Shown here in pieces: positions 1-10,850 of a stretch of 57,639 bases of DNA. The stretch covers positions 244,182,669 to 244,240,307 of the forward strand of contig JBOZIK010000001.1 of NCBI GenBank assembly GCA_051453625.1, read 5' to 3'. Positions within the stretch are counted from its first letter, which is position 1; the number at the start of each line of letters is the position of its first letter. The notes beneath the pieces were generated by a model. That model was given only the letters and a program-made list of their open reading frames with translations. It had not been told where the DNA came from and ran no database searches. This stretch comes from Welwitschia mirabilis. Its lineage: Eukaryota > Gnetophyta > Gnetopsida > Welwitschiales. The translations under genes were made by a program, and so were the position numbers.

Positions 1-41
1 TATAGAAGTTTCGGAGTGTTACAATTTGGTATCGGAGTTTT
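1..41 (+). repeat. End of a 5' LTR plus tRNA-iMet-type primer binding site
   Basis: The sequence gttacaatttggtatcggag at 19-38 closely resembles the junction of many plant LTR retrotransposons, where an LTR ending in ACA is followed by TGGTATCAGAGC, the complement of the initiator Met-tRNA 3' end. One G replaces A in the primer site. The text before it also looks like the last bases of a del/Tekay-type LTR. If right, a plus-strand element starts here and most of its 5' LTR lies outside the window. I could not recognise gag or pol of such an element in the following 2.5 kb, so it may be truncated. Confidence 0.5.
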
Positions 42-620
42 AAAAATAAAAGCTTTTAACTATAGAATTTTTGGGTTGAGCATCAAAGCAAGTTCTAAAG
101 TATTTTCACCTGTAGAATATTTTAGATGTCATAAAGTAGTCTTATCTCCTTATGCTCTGACTACCTCTAGGATGTCAATAATAATACAATGCTTAATGCA
201 TAATATGCAATTATGTACATCTATCAGCTGCTCCTAAGTGTGCTAACGCTTCTCTCAATAGTGGATATCCTCTGATGTAGCTTAGTAAATCCTTAGTCCA
301 TAGCCTCTCTAAGGCCCTATATTGTGTCAATCAGGAGAGCCTCTATCTATTTAATGATAATTCTAATTATAGATATCTATATGTGAGGTTTCTTTGCTTC
401 TCCTATAATGTGTATACTTATATCCTATAGGTAATAAGCTGATGTTTAGAGATGTGTAAGTCTCTACTCACCCACAAGATCAAGTATACTAAAGCATCTA
501 AACATAGCTGCTAAAAGACATGGATATCCCAGGGTCTATATATGATGAGCCTTAATCATCATCCAGAGTCTCCTCCAAATAAATATCAGAAGGTTCATCT
601 ACTTTCCTTATCTGAACATT
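42..620. other. Unassigned repeat-like DNA
   Basis: No reading frame, RNA gene or terminal repeat is recognisable. The stretch is a little richer in C and G than the rest of the window, and stops in all frames are frequent. It follows the primer-site-like motif and may be the leader of that element. Confidence 0.4.
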
Positions 621-1260
621 GCTAGCATCTATAAATGTGCTATCATTGCATGACTATCATGGAAAGACAGACTAATATTATAAGTTAATCCTTTATGTAG
701 AATTTGATAGGGAAACAATAAATGCATCATTAAAATAACCCTCCCATCACTAATAACATTAGTTGGTATATTTAGTACTATGTCATAAGTATAATGCACC
801 TTTGTACTATTAGTTGAATGAATATGGATGCTCTCAATGCCACCTAACTTACTAGCCATAGTGATGTGGCTTGGGATAATGGATATCTCATGGCCATAAA
901 TCGTAGCTATGATCATGTCTGCTAGGCAGTCACGTGTATCAAATCACCTTTTAAAATGCATAATGTTATAGAACTCTCTAGCCTTAGAGTAATACTAAAC
1001 TCTAGGTACATTCACAATCTATCTAAGTTGTAGCTCAGTTAATCTCTGATCTACTTCTGACTTAATCCTACTCATAAAATCTCTAAAGTGTCTTTATACT
1101 GGGATAGAAGTTGACTGAATACAAAGTATCAAGCCTATCTCAAGTGGTGGATGCATGGGCTCTACATACTTAATCATAAGTAGAACCAATCGACTAATCT
1201 CTTGCTCTGATATCTTGGTCTCTGCCTTAGCCTTATCCTATCTAGCTTGTCATGTGTATG
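600..1260 (-). pseudogene. Possible decayed retroelement ORF, unidentified
   Basis: The minus strand has a 95-codon open stretch (916 to 629) starting MIIATIYGHEISIIPSHITM. Translation upstream of it to about 1260 continues in broken pieces, for example EFYNIMH-like residues near 960-980. Spacing and residue style faintly recall the putative plant transposon protein domain found in Athila-type elements, but I see no diagnostic motif and do not claim it. The stretch is less A+T-rich than its surroundings and keeps a long frame, so it is probably protein-derived. It may be chance; family assignment is unknown. Confidence 0.25.
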
Positions 1261-3330
1261 GCTAATCAATTACAAATGTAAAGCATATCACACAAGATAA
1301 AGTAAAAATTCCAAAATAATCCTAAAATTCAATTTTTGTGTAAAAATTATGAAAAAATATATCTTGTCCCTTCTCAAGAGAATTAATATATTCTGTATTG
1401 CCTAATTATGCAAAGAAAAATCACAAAATATGAGAAAAATCAAAAGGTGTAAAATAGGTAGGCCCCATAGAAGTCAAAACTGAAAGTACTCAAATCAAAA
1501 ATCTAATCTAGCAGAAACATAGAGCTCATTATGTTGATCATTTTACCTATAACAATCACTACATTTCAGCTTATGGTTTTTAAAAAAATAATTTTCAAAG
1601 ATAAAAAACTAATTCTACCTCATAAAATACACAAAGTTAGATATCTCATAAAATACTTAATGAAAATCAAATCCATAAGTTTTAAATTAAAGAGCATGAA
1701 AAATTTATCAATATACATGAAAACTATGCTTTGAAAGACTAAAAATAAGAGAAAAAATTAAAAATAAGGGAGAGAAAAACATACCTCATTTTGACAAATA
1801 AGTTAAGATCTTATAATCTAGGATATAAAATTGACTGGTGTAAGATCTAAAACATCAGTGGGCCCTAGTGTGATACATGGCTAACAACCCTAAGATGACT
1901 ATTAGAAAATCTCAAGCTATCATCCACCTAGTCATTTAGATGACTGAGTGGATAATAGAACTTTGGAAAGTTTTAGAAAAAAAATGAAAATGTTAGTAAA
2001 AAATGTTAGACTCGGATATCATCATGAAGGTATCAAAATTTATCAGGAAATCTAAAAGATGGAAAATGATGAAGAACTATGATCAATAAGGATAAGTAAT
2101 AAGGAAAACTCTAAAGAATTAAAATATAAAATAATGAAAATTTACTAAGTAGAATAAAGTGTATCAAAGAAAACTAAAAAGATGTGCCAAAATTGAAAAA
2201 TTATCTAAAAATATGTACAGCTCCAAAAAATCCAATTAACATCATGAAAATCATAAAGAACATCATCTAATTAAATGAGAATATCATCTAGTCAAAATGC
2301 TAAAATAAAATCACTTTTATCAATAAAATAAAATGATTGAAAACAAAAATAATAATAAGGAAACTACTAAATAATAAGGTCTAAAAAATAATGATGAAAA
2401 AGTATAAAAATGACTTTAACATAACTAACCAAACAATCAAATAAAAATAGAATAAAAATAGACAACTAGAAACATAAAGAATATAGTTTATCTACCTTAA
2501 ATTCTAACCTAGAAAACCCACTTAGAAGACATCATAAAGCCACTTGAGTAAAGATGCATGATAAATTGTATCAACTCCATAAATTTTCACTCAATAAGGC
2601 AGTGATTATGATAACATTAAAGATTAAATTCTCTAAACAATGAATGATAAGATCAAAACAAAATAAACTTACTTACTCATACATCAAAACACATCCTAAT
2701 CTTTAAAAGTAAAATGATTATGTGGAAATACTAAGAGTTTAAGAAACAAAAAATGCCTCTAATGACACTAGGAATACCACTAATCCTATAGCCTTAAAGT
2801 TTTATTACTACTTTCTATAATGAGGGAAGTGCAACCATAGTCAGAGAAGTAAGGACCCATGAAGCATGATCAACTAACCCCCAGTGGAGTTTCCATAGCT
2901 ACCAACACTGTTAAANNNNNNNNNNNNNNNNNNNNNNNNNNNNGTGATAGGATATTATAATGACCATGTATTTTAGCATAAATATAATTGATCATGATCA
3001 TTATTCTTTCTCTCTATCTCTTTATATATATATATATATATATCCTACATAACCACATACTCTAAAAGGTAAAGGTGAAGAAGTGAGATGAAAGATAGGA
3101 AAAATACACTTAAACAACAAAAGATCTTACAACATTGAGAATAATACAAGAACTAATATGTCTTCCTTTAAAATAAAGTTCATAGATATGTGAATATCTT
3201 AAGACTGGACGATCTAATCGATCTTATCACTATAAAATTTTTAAGTATGAATACTAGTCATGAAAATTTTATAAAGTAAACACATAAATCAAGATAAAAA
3301 TGATTAAGTGATATCATAACATCCACCAAA
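1261..3330. other. A+T-rich DNA with no recognisable gene
   Basis: Six-frame reading gives only short chance frames; the 67-codon frame at 1531-1734 is low-complexity Lys/Ile/Leu. A 28-base gap lies at 2916-2943 and an AT microsatellite at 3023-3043. The 3' LTR of the gypsy element to the right should lie near the right part of this stretch, but I found no match to its 5' LTR, so it is lost or too diverged to see by eye. Confidence 0.5.
3023..3043. repeat. (TA)n microsatellite
   Basis: About ten uninterrupted TA units follow a short TC-rich run (ctttctctctatctc). This is a simple sequence repeat with no inferred function. Confidence 0.9.
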
Positions 3331-3439
3331 GGAATTGGCTATGAGAAATTTAGAAAATGGTAGGAAGGAAGTTCTCCTCATTGAGGGGAACCTCCAAGAT
3401 AATTTCTTCTATTATGTTCAAGATCACATCAAAAAGTTT

Positions 3440-4620
3440 TTCATATATTCTCAATCATTGTCCATTAAATTTTTGAATCTTCCCAGTATATAAGTCAAAA
3501 ATATTAACATAGCCATTATAATGTACTTTTTCCATAAGATAAGGACCTCATCATTTAGAGGTCAAGTTATTGTGTGAAACATGTACTTTAGTGTTGTATA
3601 AAAGAATAAGTTAGCTAGGTTTAAACTTTTTATGAAGTAACTTTTTATCATGTTTGAACTTAGCTTGGCCTTTATGAATGAGTTGATGACGTTTGACATC
3701 TATGTTTTTTTATTTAAATGATTAAGTTGGGCTAATATATTTTTAAGATTTTCATAAAGGTTTATAAGGTTGAGTTAATGGAAAGAACAATAAGAATTAT
3801 AACACGCATCAACCAGTAAAACATAAATGTTTCTATATATAAGTTTACAAGAAAAAATCAAGAGAATTACACCAAGTAGTATAGTAAGTTTAAATAAAAT
3901 TGTTGAGCTTAGAAGCCCAAGATTTTTTATTAATGGAAATAAGTTTTAAAGCATTTTTGTTATTTGTATATTTGCATTTTTAGCTTAACCATTGGTTTGT
4001 GGATGATAAGCATAGGCTACTTTACGTTTAATTTCAATAGATACAAGAAGTATCCTAAAAAGATGATTTATAAAATGAGTTCCTTGATTACTAATTATAA
4101 TTCTAAGAACTTAAAGTGTTAAAAAATATGAATACTAATAAAATTGCAAATACTTCAAGCATCATTCATAAAAGGAGGAATAGCCTCAACTCATTTAATA
4201 GCATAATCAACAATTACTAAAATGCAATTCTTATCATTAGAAGATGGTTTAATAGGGAATAATAAATTAATTTCACAATAATTAAAAGGTTCATATTTAA
4301 AAATAGGTTTAAGTGGCATATCATGAGAATGAATAGAGCTACCATAACATTAACAAGCATCACACTTATAGCAAAATCAAAAGGCCCTAAAAAAGACTAG
4401 GATAATAAAAACCAGAGAGAAAAACTTTTATTACTATGTTTCATCCATTAAAATGATCTCCATGAATACTACTATGGCAAAATGAAAGATGTCTAATTTT
4501 TCCAATTCAAGCACACATTTTCTCATGACTTGATTTCTACACCTATGATAAATATGTGGCTCTATCCATTTATAATTACCTATCCTATGGAGAAAATATT
4601 TTCTTTAATTATAAGTTCAA
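3440..4620 (-). pseudogene. Gypsy 1 integrase
   Basis: This is the decayed integrase of the gypsy element, which would join retrotransposon cDNA to the genome. Visible on the minus strand are a zinc-finger remnant (KCDAC near 4370), the core start ILVIVDYAIK followed by a stop and VEAIP (about 4175-4235), and YHPQTNG followed by a stop (about 3990-4015), a highly conserved gypsy integrase motif. The C-terminal part reads GPYLMEKVHYNGYVNIF and ends in FNGQ near 3455-3545. The stop after YAIK sits at a normally invariant Trp (TGG to TGA), and the one after TNG at a Gln (CAA to TAA). The gene cannot be functional. Confidence 0.9.
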
Positions 4621-4679
4621 TGTTATGATATTTTTATGGTAATAATATAATTAACTATTTCAACATACCAAGGAGGAGG

Positions 4680-5210
4680 ATGAGTATAAGATATGGCAAA
4701 AAGTTATTGATCAAAAAAGAATCATCAATCATAAGATCATTAAGAGAAAAAGAAATACATAACAAATGGTCTGCTCCACTATTATATTTACCTACTTTAT
4801 CAATGAGGGTAACACTAGATTCTTACATAAGGAGGATTCATCTAATAAGTTTAGCACTATAATCTTTCTTGGTCATAACATATGTAATAGCTGCATGATC
4901 AATATAATCACTTGTATGAAAGCCTAAAAGATAGTGTTTAAGATTATTGAGGTAAAAGATTATGGATAACATTTCTTTCTTAGTAGGAGTATAATTTAAT
5001 TAAGATTTAAATAAAGTTTTTCTATAATAGGATATAACTTTAAAATCATTTTCATACTTTTATTCGAGAACCCAACCCATGACAGTATTACTAGCATCAC
5101 ATGTTAACTTAAAATCTTTTGTTTCCTATTACTATAGTTTCAAAAGAAATTCTCTTATTAAGTCTTTCAAAGGTAAGCTAAAAAGATTCATTCCATTTAA
5201 ATTTGGCTTC
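4680..5210 (-). pseudogene. Gypsy 1 RNase H
   Basis: This is the RNase H domain that would degrade the RNA strand of the RNA/DNA hybrid during reverse transcription. The minus-strand translation includes SDYIDHAAITYVMTKKDYSA near 4840-4915, matching the TDHAALKYL segment typical of gypsy RNase H. It is followed by LIRRI and a tether region with VADHL-like residues near 4760. Upstream, near 5085, the D-A-S-N-T-V-M-G-W-V-L core can be traced. Frame breaks are frequent. It lies between RT and integrase as expected. Confidence 0.85.
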
Positions 5211-5429
5211 TTTTTCAAATAACAAGTGAATGAGTTTATAAATTTTAGCATAATCCTGAATAAAATAATGATAAAAACTATAATGACTAAGAAATGATTA
5301 AACTTGTTTTACATCTATTGAAGGAGCTAGGTTTTTTATAATACTTACTTTTTTAGAGTTAATCCTAATTCCCTTACTAGAAATGTGATACCCTAAGATA
5401 ATTCTATTATAAAATAGGAAAAAACTCTT

Positions 5430-6135
5430 TTGCCAACTCAAATATAGGTCACTCTCAATGCATCTACTAAGAACTTTCTCTAACCTTATAAGATTTTTTC
5501 AAAGTTTTTATTAAAGATTGAGAAGTCATCCATAAAAATTTCAATTGAATCTTCTAGCATATCAGAAAGGATACCCATAATTATATGTTTAAAAGTATTA
5601 AAAGCATTACAAAGGCCAAAAAGCATATGTCTGAAATTAAATCTTCCAAAAGATGAAGTGAAAGTTATTTTTGTTTGATCTTCACTAGCTATAAAAACNN
5701 NNNNNNNNNNNNNNNNNNNNNNNNNNNNNNNNNNNNNNNNNNNNNNNNNNNNNNNNNNNNNNNNNNNNNNNNNNNNNNNNNNNNNNNNNNNNNNNNNNGG
5801 CATTACAAACTCTAGAAGACATGCATCTAAAGGGAAAGGTTCCAAAAGATGAAGTAAAAGTTATCTTTGCTTGATTCTCACTAGCTATATAAGCTTGATT
5901 ATAACTGCTATACTTATCAAGAAAGAAATAAAATGCATATCCTTAAATTCTATCAAGTATTTGGGTAAGAAAAGGTAAAGGATAATGGTCTTTCTTTATT
6001 ATTTTATTTAGCTTCTTAAAATCAATACACATTCTCTGCTTCCCACCTTTCTTAGGCACTACCATTAAAGGGCTAACCAATTCACTATTAGATATGGAAT
6101 AAATAATTCGAGCATCCATTAATTTAATGATTTAA
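5430..6135 (-). pseudogene. Gypsy 1 reverse transcriptase (broken by a gap)
   Basis: This is the decayed reverse transcriptase. The N-terminal part (about 6120-5810) reads SPLMVVPKKGGKQRMCIDF, then the palm start FLDKYSSYNQ, which keeps the first catalytic Asp. The part left of the gap reads FRHMLFGLCNAFNTF and then the catalytic motif FMDDF at about 5522-5536, equivalent to YxDD. Both sides of the 100-base gap cover the same protein segment (KITFTSSFG at each edge) in diverged form. The gap therefore joins two overlapping or different copies, and the frame across it should not be trusted. Confidence 0.92.
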
Positions 6136-6759
6136 TTTTTTATGAATTATTTAAGGGCTAGATATAGTATATGTTATGGTTACTTAGCAAGTTTTACATT
6201 ATTCTCAAGGTATATTTTATGTTGAGCAATGGAAGTAGGAATGGCTATTAAATCTTTGTGAGTTAAAGAAAATGAATTAAGCTTAGAATTTGAAAGTGAG
6301 ATTGAAATTAGTTTTTATTAAGGAAAAATATTCTCATTTATTATCAATGGTATATTCTGATCATTACACAGAAAGATATATTTTAGTCCACTGGGTAAAG
6401 ATTTGAAATTTAAATTTTTTAATGTCTATTAATTTTATCTCCAAGTCAACTATTATCTTGGCCATAATCCAAATAATAAGGGTGGATGACCTCCCTCAAA
6501 ATATGGAATCTCAGTTGTTTTTAGATGTTGGAATTTATCACAGATTACAATTTTTGTTTTTTTATTTTTTTTGAATAAAATAGTTACTTCCTAAATGATC
6601 CTAGTTAAGTCCATCATGATCAAAAGCTTTCAAATTTTCTACTTCAAATAGATCATCATAAAAGGTAGACTTATAAAGAATTAGCCATCTCTCTTTAAGT
6701 GGATGATGCTATAAAAATAATGTTGGCCTAATTTCTTTCTCTACATTTCACTCATCATC

Positions 6760-7155
6760 TTAATCTTTTTTAATGGCATCAAAAACCATGGTAAATTTTT
6801 TATTTCCTAAGTGATATTTTATCATTCTAGTTCTTGTATTAATAATACAATGGGATATTGCATAAAATTCTCTACCTAGAAGTATTGGATAACTTTCATT
6901 ATGCTTAACTTCAATCATAAATATATCTATTAGATAAACAGCTTTTTCAATTTGAAATAATAAATCTTTTATTACTCCTATAGATTTCTTCACTAATGTA
7001 TCTGCCAATTTTAAGATAATACATGTAGGCTTAATTCTACTTTCTAAACCAAGTCTTTGATAAATATATAAAGGCATAATGTTAACACTTACTTCTATAT
7101 TAATTAAAACTTTTTTAATTCTTTTATTTTCTTCAATTATGATACTAACCATCAC
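6760..7155 (-). pseudogene. Gypsy 1 aspartic protease
   Basis: This is the retroviral-type aspartic protease that would process the gag-pol polyprotein. A 131-codon open stretch starts MMVSIIIEENKRIKKVL. The active-site region reads INIEVSVNIMPLYIYQRLGL, matching the family's D-x-G-A-S-V-N-x-M-P segment, but the catalytic Asp has become Asn and the Gly has become Glu, both G-to-A type changes. Further along, YPILLGREF matches the conserved LGRPF motif. The long frame survives although the active site is lost, so the protein would be inactive. Confidence 0.88.
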
Positions 7156-7378
7156 TGCCCTAGGATCCTTAAATTTTGAACATTTTTACAAAACTAAGTT
7201 GGTTATATATTGGACTAGGAAGACCTTACTAAGTATGATGTTTTTTATTTCTTTCTAATTAGATTCTTTCTCAACTTAGAATATTTAGTATTTTCTTGTA
7301 AGAGTTTCCAAAATGGTAGATTTATACTCATAGCTTACATTAAGGCTTTTAGATGATTATCAAAGGTAGGATTGGTAT

Positions 7379-9210
7379 TTAATCTATCAACCCAAGGGAT
7401 AATAGGTTTTTGTTTTTTTTCCCTTTATCTTGAGAAGAATTTTTATTATTAAGTGTATCACTTAAAGGAGAAGGGAAGTTATGATTTTCTAAAATTTCAA
7501 TATCCTCTTCTTCTTTATCGTCTTTATTATCATTTTTGAAAGTTGAAGCATCATGGGTAGGAGGTGTTGTGTCATCTCCACTTCTTATTATAACCTTATA
7601 ATCTTTTCTTACGTTATTAAAATTAGGCAAAGGTTGTATTACAAGTGATCCTTATGGTTTTTGATTTGCAAGCATAGTTTATTAAAGAAAATTCACTAGG
7701 TTTTTAATGTTTAAGTTTTTTTCTCTTGTGATTTATTTAGTTTATTAATGGAATTTATAAGTGGATCATTTTTAATTTGAGAATTTGATGTACTTGCTTG
7801 ATAATTTGAACTACTTGATTTGAAGCAAAAGTTGTTTATTTAAAAGTTTACATTCTCAAATCTATTTCTAAAAGGTTGGAAATTTGGATGATTTATTTGA
7901 AAGTTCTTTAAGTTATTCATTCATCCTAGGTTGAAGTTGGTTTAATTTTTGAGTTTGATTTTTAAAGGTTAAATACCTTTTGTTGAAAGCACATACTTCT
8001 TCATAGATTTTCTCTTTGCAGGTTGGTAATAAAGGACATTCGTTAGTTACATTCTTATCAGTTGCTACTTTTGCATCTAAAATCATTTGAGTGTATGTTT
8101 CAAATGTTGTTATGAAAAGCTTAATTACTTTTCTTGGTTCTTTTTCTATTTTCACTCCCTCCTTTTCTTATTTTACTTTTTTAATATCTTTTATGATTTG
8201 GTCCATAGAATGATCTTCTTTATATGTTGACTTAGATCATGTTTGACTTACTTCCACTAATTCTTCCAATAACCTTCATGCATTTTCTATAGTGAGATTT
8301 GTTAAATTTCCATCACATGAAAAATTTACAAGTTGTTTAGTTTGGATATTAAGTCAACTCTAGAAATAATCTATTAATTCCTCTTGAGTAAATGCATCTA
8401 TAGGATTAGAATGACTTACAATAAAACATTATTCATAAGTAGTGACATAATTTTCATTAGGTTTTATTTAAAATTTATTACCTCTTTCTTTTTTTTCTTA
8501 TTGTTGTTTCACTCATAAATATTTTTATAAAGGCTTCTTGAACTTAGGTTCATGTTTTTAAGATTTTATGTGGAATAGTTCTTAGTCATAATTTTACTTT
8601 TTCTTTTAATATGATTAAAAAAGATAATTATGTAAGTACAATAACTAATTATTCTTTATCATTTCCTAAAGTAAGCATTACTTGTTCAATGTTAGCTAAA
8701 TGTTGAAAGGGATATTTATGATTTTCCCCATTAAAAATAGGATATGAATTTAAATTTATTAACTTTACATCATTACTAAAAAGTAGATTAAAGTGATTTT
8801 GGATTTCAAGCTTTTTATTTGTGATTAGTTCTTTATGAGTGACATTGAAATTTGGATTTATGGGGGTAGTAGGGATTCATGTCATAATAAGAAAATCAGG
8901 TGAACCTACTTGTTTCTATTTTTGCATAAAATTTTCCATTGTAATAAAAATATTTATTTCTAAACTTTCTTTCAAAAAATATTCTTTAGAAAAATCATAT
9001 TTTAAAATAAATAATGTATAAAAATCTTCTTTCTCAATTCTTAAAATTTTTCATGTACTTGGTGTATGCATACTTAGGTTTAGTTTATAGTTAATCAAAC
9101 CTTTTTGGATGTTTTTTTGATCAAGAGCTAGTCTCTCTGATACTTTGTACTTTTACTAGAGTTTACCATCTTTTAGCATGCTTAGTTCTATTTCTATAAA
9201 CGTCATCTTA
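7379..9210 (-). pseudogene. Gypsy 1 gag
   Basis: This is the decayed capsid/nucleocapsid gene. The C-terminal part (7630-7379) begins MPNFNNVRKDYKVIIRSGDD, matching the plant gypsy gag motif LPN...KAI(T)LRSG, followed by an acidic linker. A second open stretch at 8155-7913 contains NECPLLP, a possible remnant of the zinc-knuckle region, then an N/Q/F-rich tail as is usual there. The N-terminal half (8200-9210) is heavily broken; a possible start is near 9206. Assignment rests on the C-terminal motif and on its position before the protease. Confidence 0.75.
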
Positions 9211-9743
9211 GTGGTCATATATATAATGTACCTTAATGACAAAAGACACAAAAAACCCAAAAATGAAAAACACAGAAAAATTAAATCACGAAATAACATA
9301 GAATAAAAATTGACAGTCCTTCTTTAAGTCATCTGAGTAATAGAAGGGATAATAGGAAAAAAAACCTAATTCTTATGAAAATAAAAAACCCTAATTTCAN
9401 NNNNNNNNNNNNNNNNNNNNNNNNNNNNNNNNNNNNNNNNNNNNNNNNNNNNNNNNNNNNNNNNNNNNNNNNNNNNNNNNNNNNNNNNNNNNNNNNNNNG
9501 AAAAAAAAACCTAATTCTTATGAAAATTAAAAACCCTAATTTCATGGGCCATCACCACCATACATCTTTTGGATGATAAGAGGGATGATAAGGCATTATT
9601 TTTATAATGAAAATTAGAACATACAAAAATAAAACCTATAGTTCTACTGTAAAGATAAAATACCACTATAGATAAATACCTAAACTGAAATCCAAACTAC
9701 TTATCTAAGTAACAATAATCCTCAAACTCTAAGTATCCTTTCT
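9211..9743 (-). other. Gypsy 1 leader, with gap
   Basis: This non-coding leader lies between the primer site and gag. A 44-45 base segment occurs on both sides of the 100-N gap (9356-9399 and 9500-9544), nearly identical. No other structure was seen. Confidence 0.6.
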
Positions 9744-9757
9744 TGGCAATGACACCA
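9744..9757 (-). promoter_or_regulatory. Gypsy 1 primer binding site
   Basis: The minus strand reads TGGTGTCATTGCCA, a decayed form of the TGGCGTCGTTGCC-type primer site (often assigned to tRNA-Asp) used by many Athila/Tat elements. Differences are of the C-to-T/G-to-A type. Three bases separate it from a TG that starts the LTR at 9761 on the plus strand, the expected spacing. Confidence 0.75.
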
Positions 9758-9760
9758 AGA

Positions 9761-10850
9761 TGTTATAGTGTAAAGTAATGTAATCTTTCATGCTCTTATT
9801 AAATCCTATCAATCACAAATATATATTACAAAACATAACACACTAATTTAGACAGGAGTAACCTAAATGTTATAATTCATTAAAGGAACAAGTGAGAAGA
9901 AGGAGAATTGATTTCACATAAAATATTTATGTACTTTCTAAGTAGAACAAAATAACAATACAAAGTAAAAAATGCAAGTAAATACACTTACATAAATGAA
10001 ATGCAAAACTAATCTAAATTAAACATTTATTTAATTACCAAATCAACCTATTATGAAGATTAATCCTATATAATCTAAATCAATCAAGGAAAGTTGTCAC
10101 CNNNNNNNNNNNNNNNNNNNNNNNNNNNNNNNNNNNNNNNNNNNNNNNNNNNNNNNNNNNNNNNNNNNNNNNNNNNNNNNNNNNNNNNNNNNNNNNNNNN
10201 NNNNNNNNNNNNNNNNNNNNNNNNNNNNNNNNNNNNNNNNNNNNNNNNNNNNNNNNNNNNNNNNNNNNNNNNNNNNNNNNNNNNNNNNNNNNNNNNNNNN
10301 NNNNNNNNNNNNNNNNNNNNNNNNNNGTTCAAATCAATGTCCATGTTACAAAGTAGCAAAACCTTAATGCAGATTACACAATCCAACAGCAAAGAAGATG
10401 TCCTTCTACAATTATAAGGATGGATTTTCTACCCTTCAATATCCTATCACAAGAATTTTCAGTGCTAAATAAGATAAAGTTGAGGTTGAGGGTAAAGGAG
10501 ATATTTATTATAAACAAGACTCTAAAATAGCAAATACTAACAGATGTGGTAAAAACTTGATAGCCACAAAAGAAGGTGCATTGTATATGATAAAAGTTTG
10601 ATGAAGTTTGGTAAACAGGTATATTTAGGTGTTGTCCTACTTATTATTCGAACATCATAGGAGATGATGCCATGTCATATAGGATCCACATTAGCTATTA
10701 AATTGGTATAGTAAGTATCCTAGTTAGTATAAGTCTTCTATCACTATACTATCATCTGTGGTCTGTACTATCATCTGGATAATGTCTTTATGAGATGTTT
10801 TTCATGTCGGATCAGCCCCTTTAATTATAGAATTTCTGATTTAAAGAGGA
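9761..10850 (-). repeat. Gypsy 1 5' LTR (outer end uncertain)
   Basis: The LTR should begin (in element orientation, end) at 9761 next to the primer site. Its outer end was not located; 10850 is only a guess where the texture changes. It contains a 225-base gap (10102-10326). No partner LTR was found on the other side of the element, so the length cannot be fixed. Confidence 0.5.

Larger units (their letters stand above)
3400..9760 (-). mobile_element. Ty3/gypsy element 1 (Athila/Tat branch), decayed
   Basis: On the minus strand, from right to left, I read a primer binding site, gag, aspartic protease, reverse transcriptase, RNase H and integrase. Integrase after RNase H is the Ty3/gypsy order. 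The gag C-terminal and protease motifs and the primer site with a GTCATTGCC core fit the Athila/Tat branch rather than chromoviruses; no chromodomain was seen after the integrase. All domains contain stops and frame shifts. The 5' LTR begins at 9761, and the 3' LTR should lie left of 3400 but was not found. Two 100-base gaps interrupt the element, in RT and near the leader. Confidence 0.9.

Noticed and set aside
10084-10417. Long open frames on both strands
   Set aside because: They consist almost entirely of N; the frame is open only because gap bases do not encode stops. The same holds for frames at 26363-26751 and 35070-35761.
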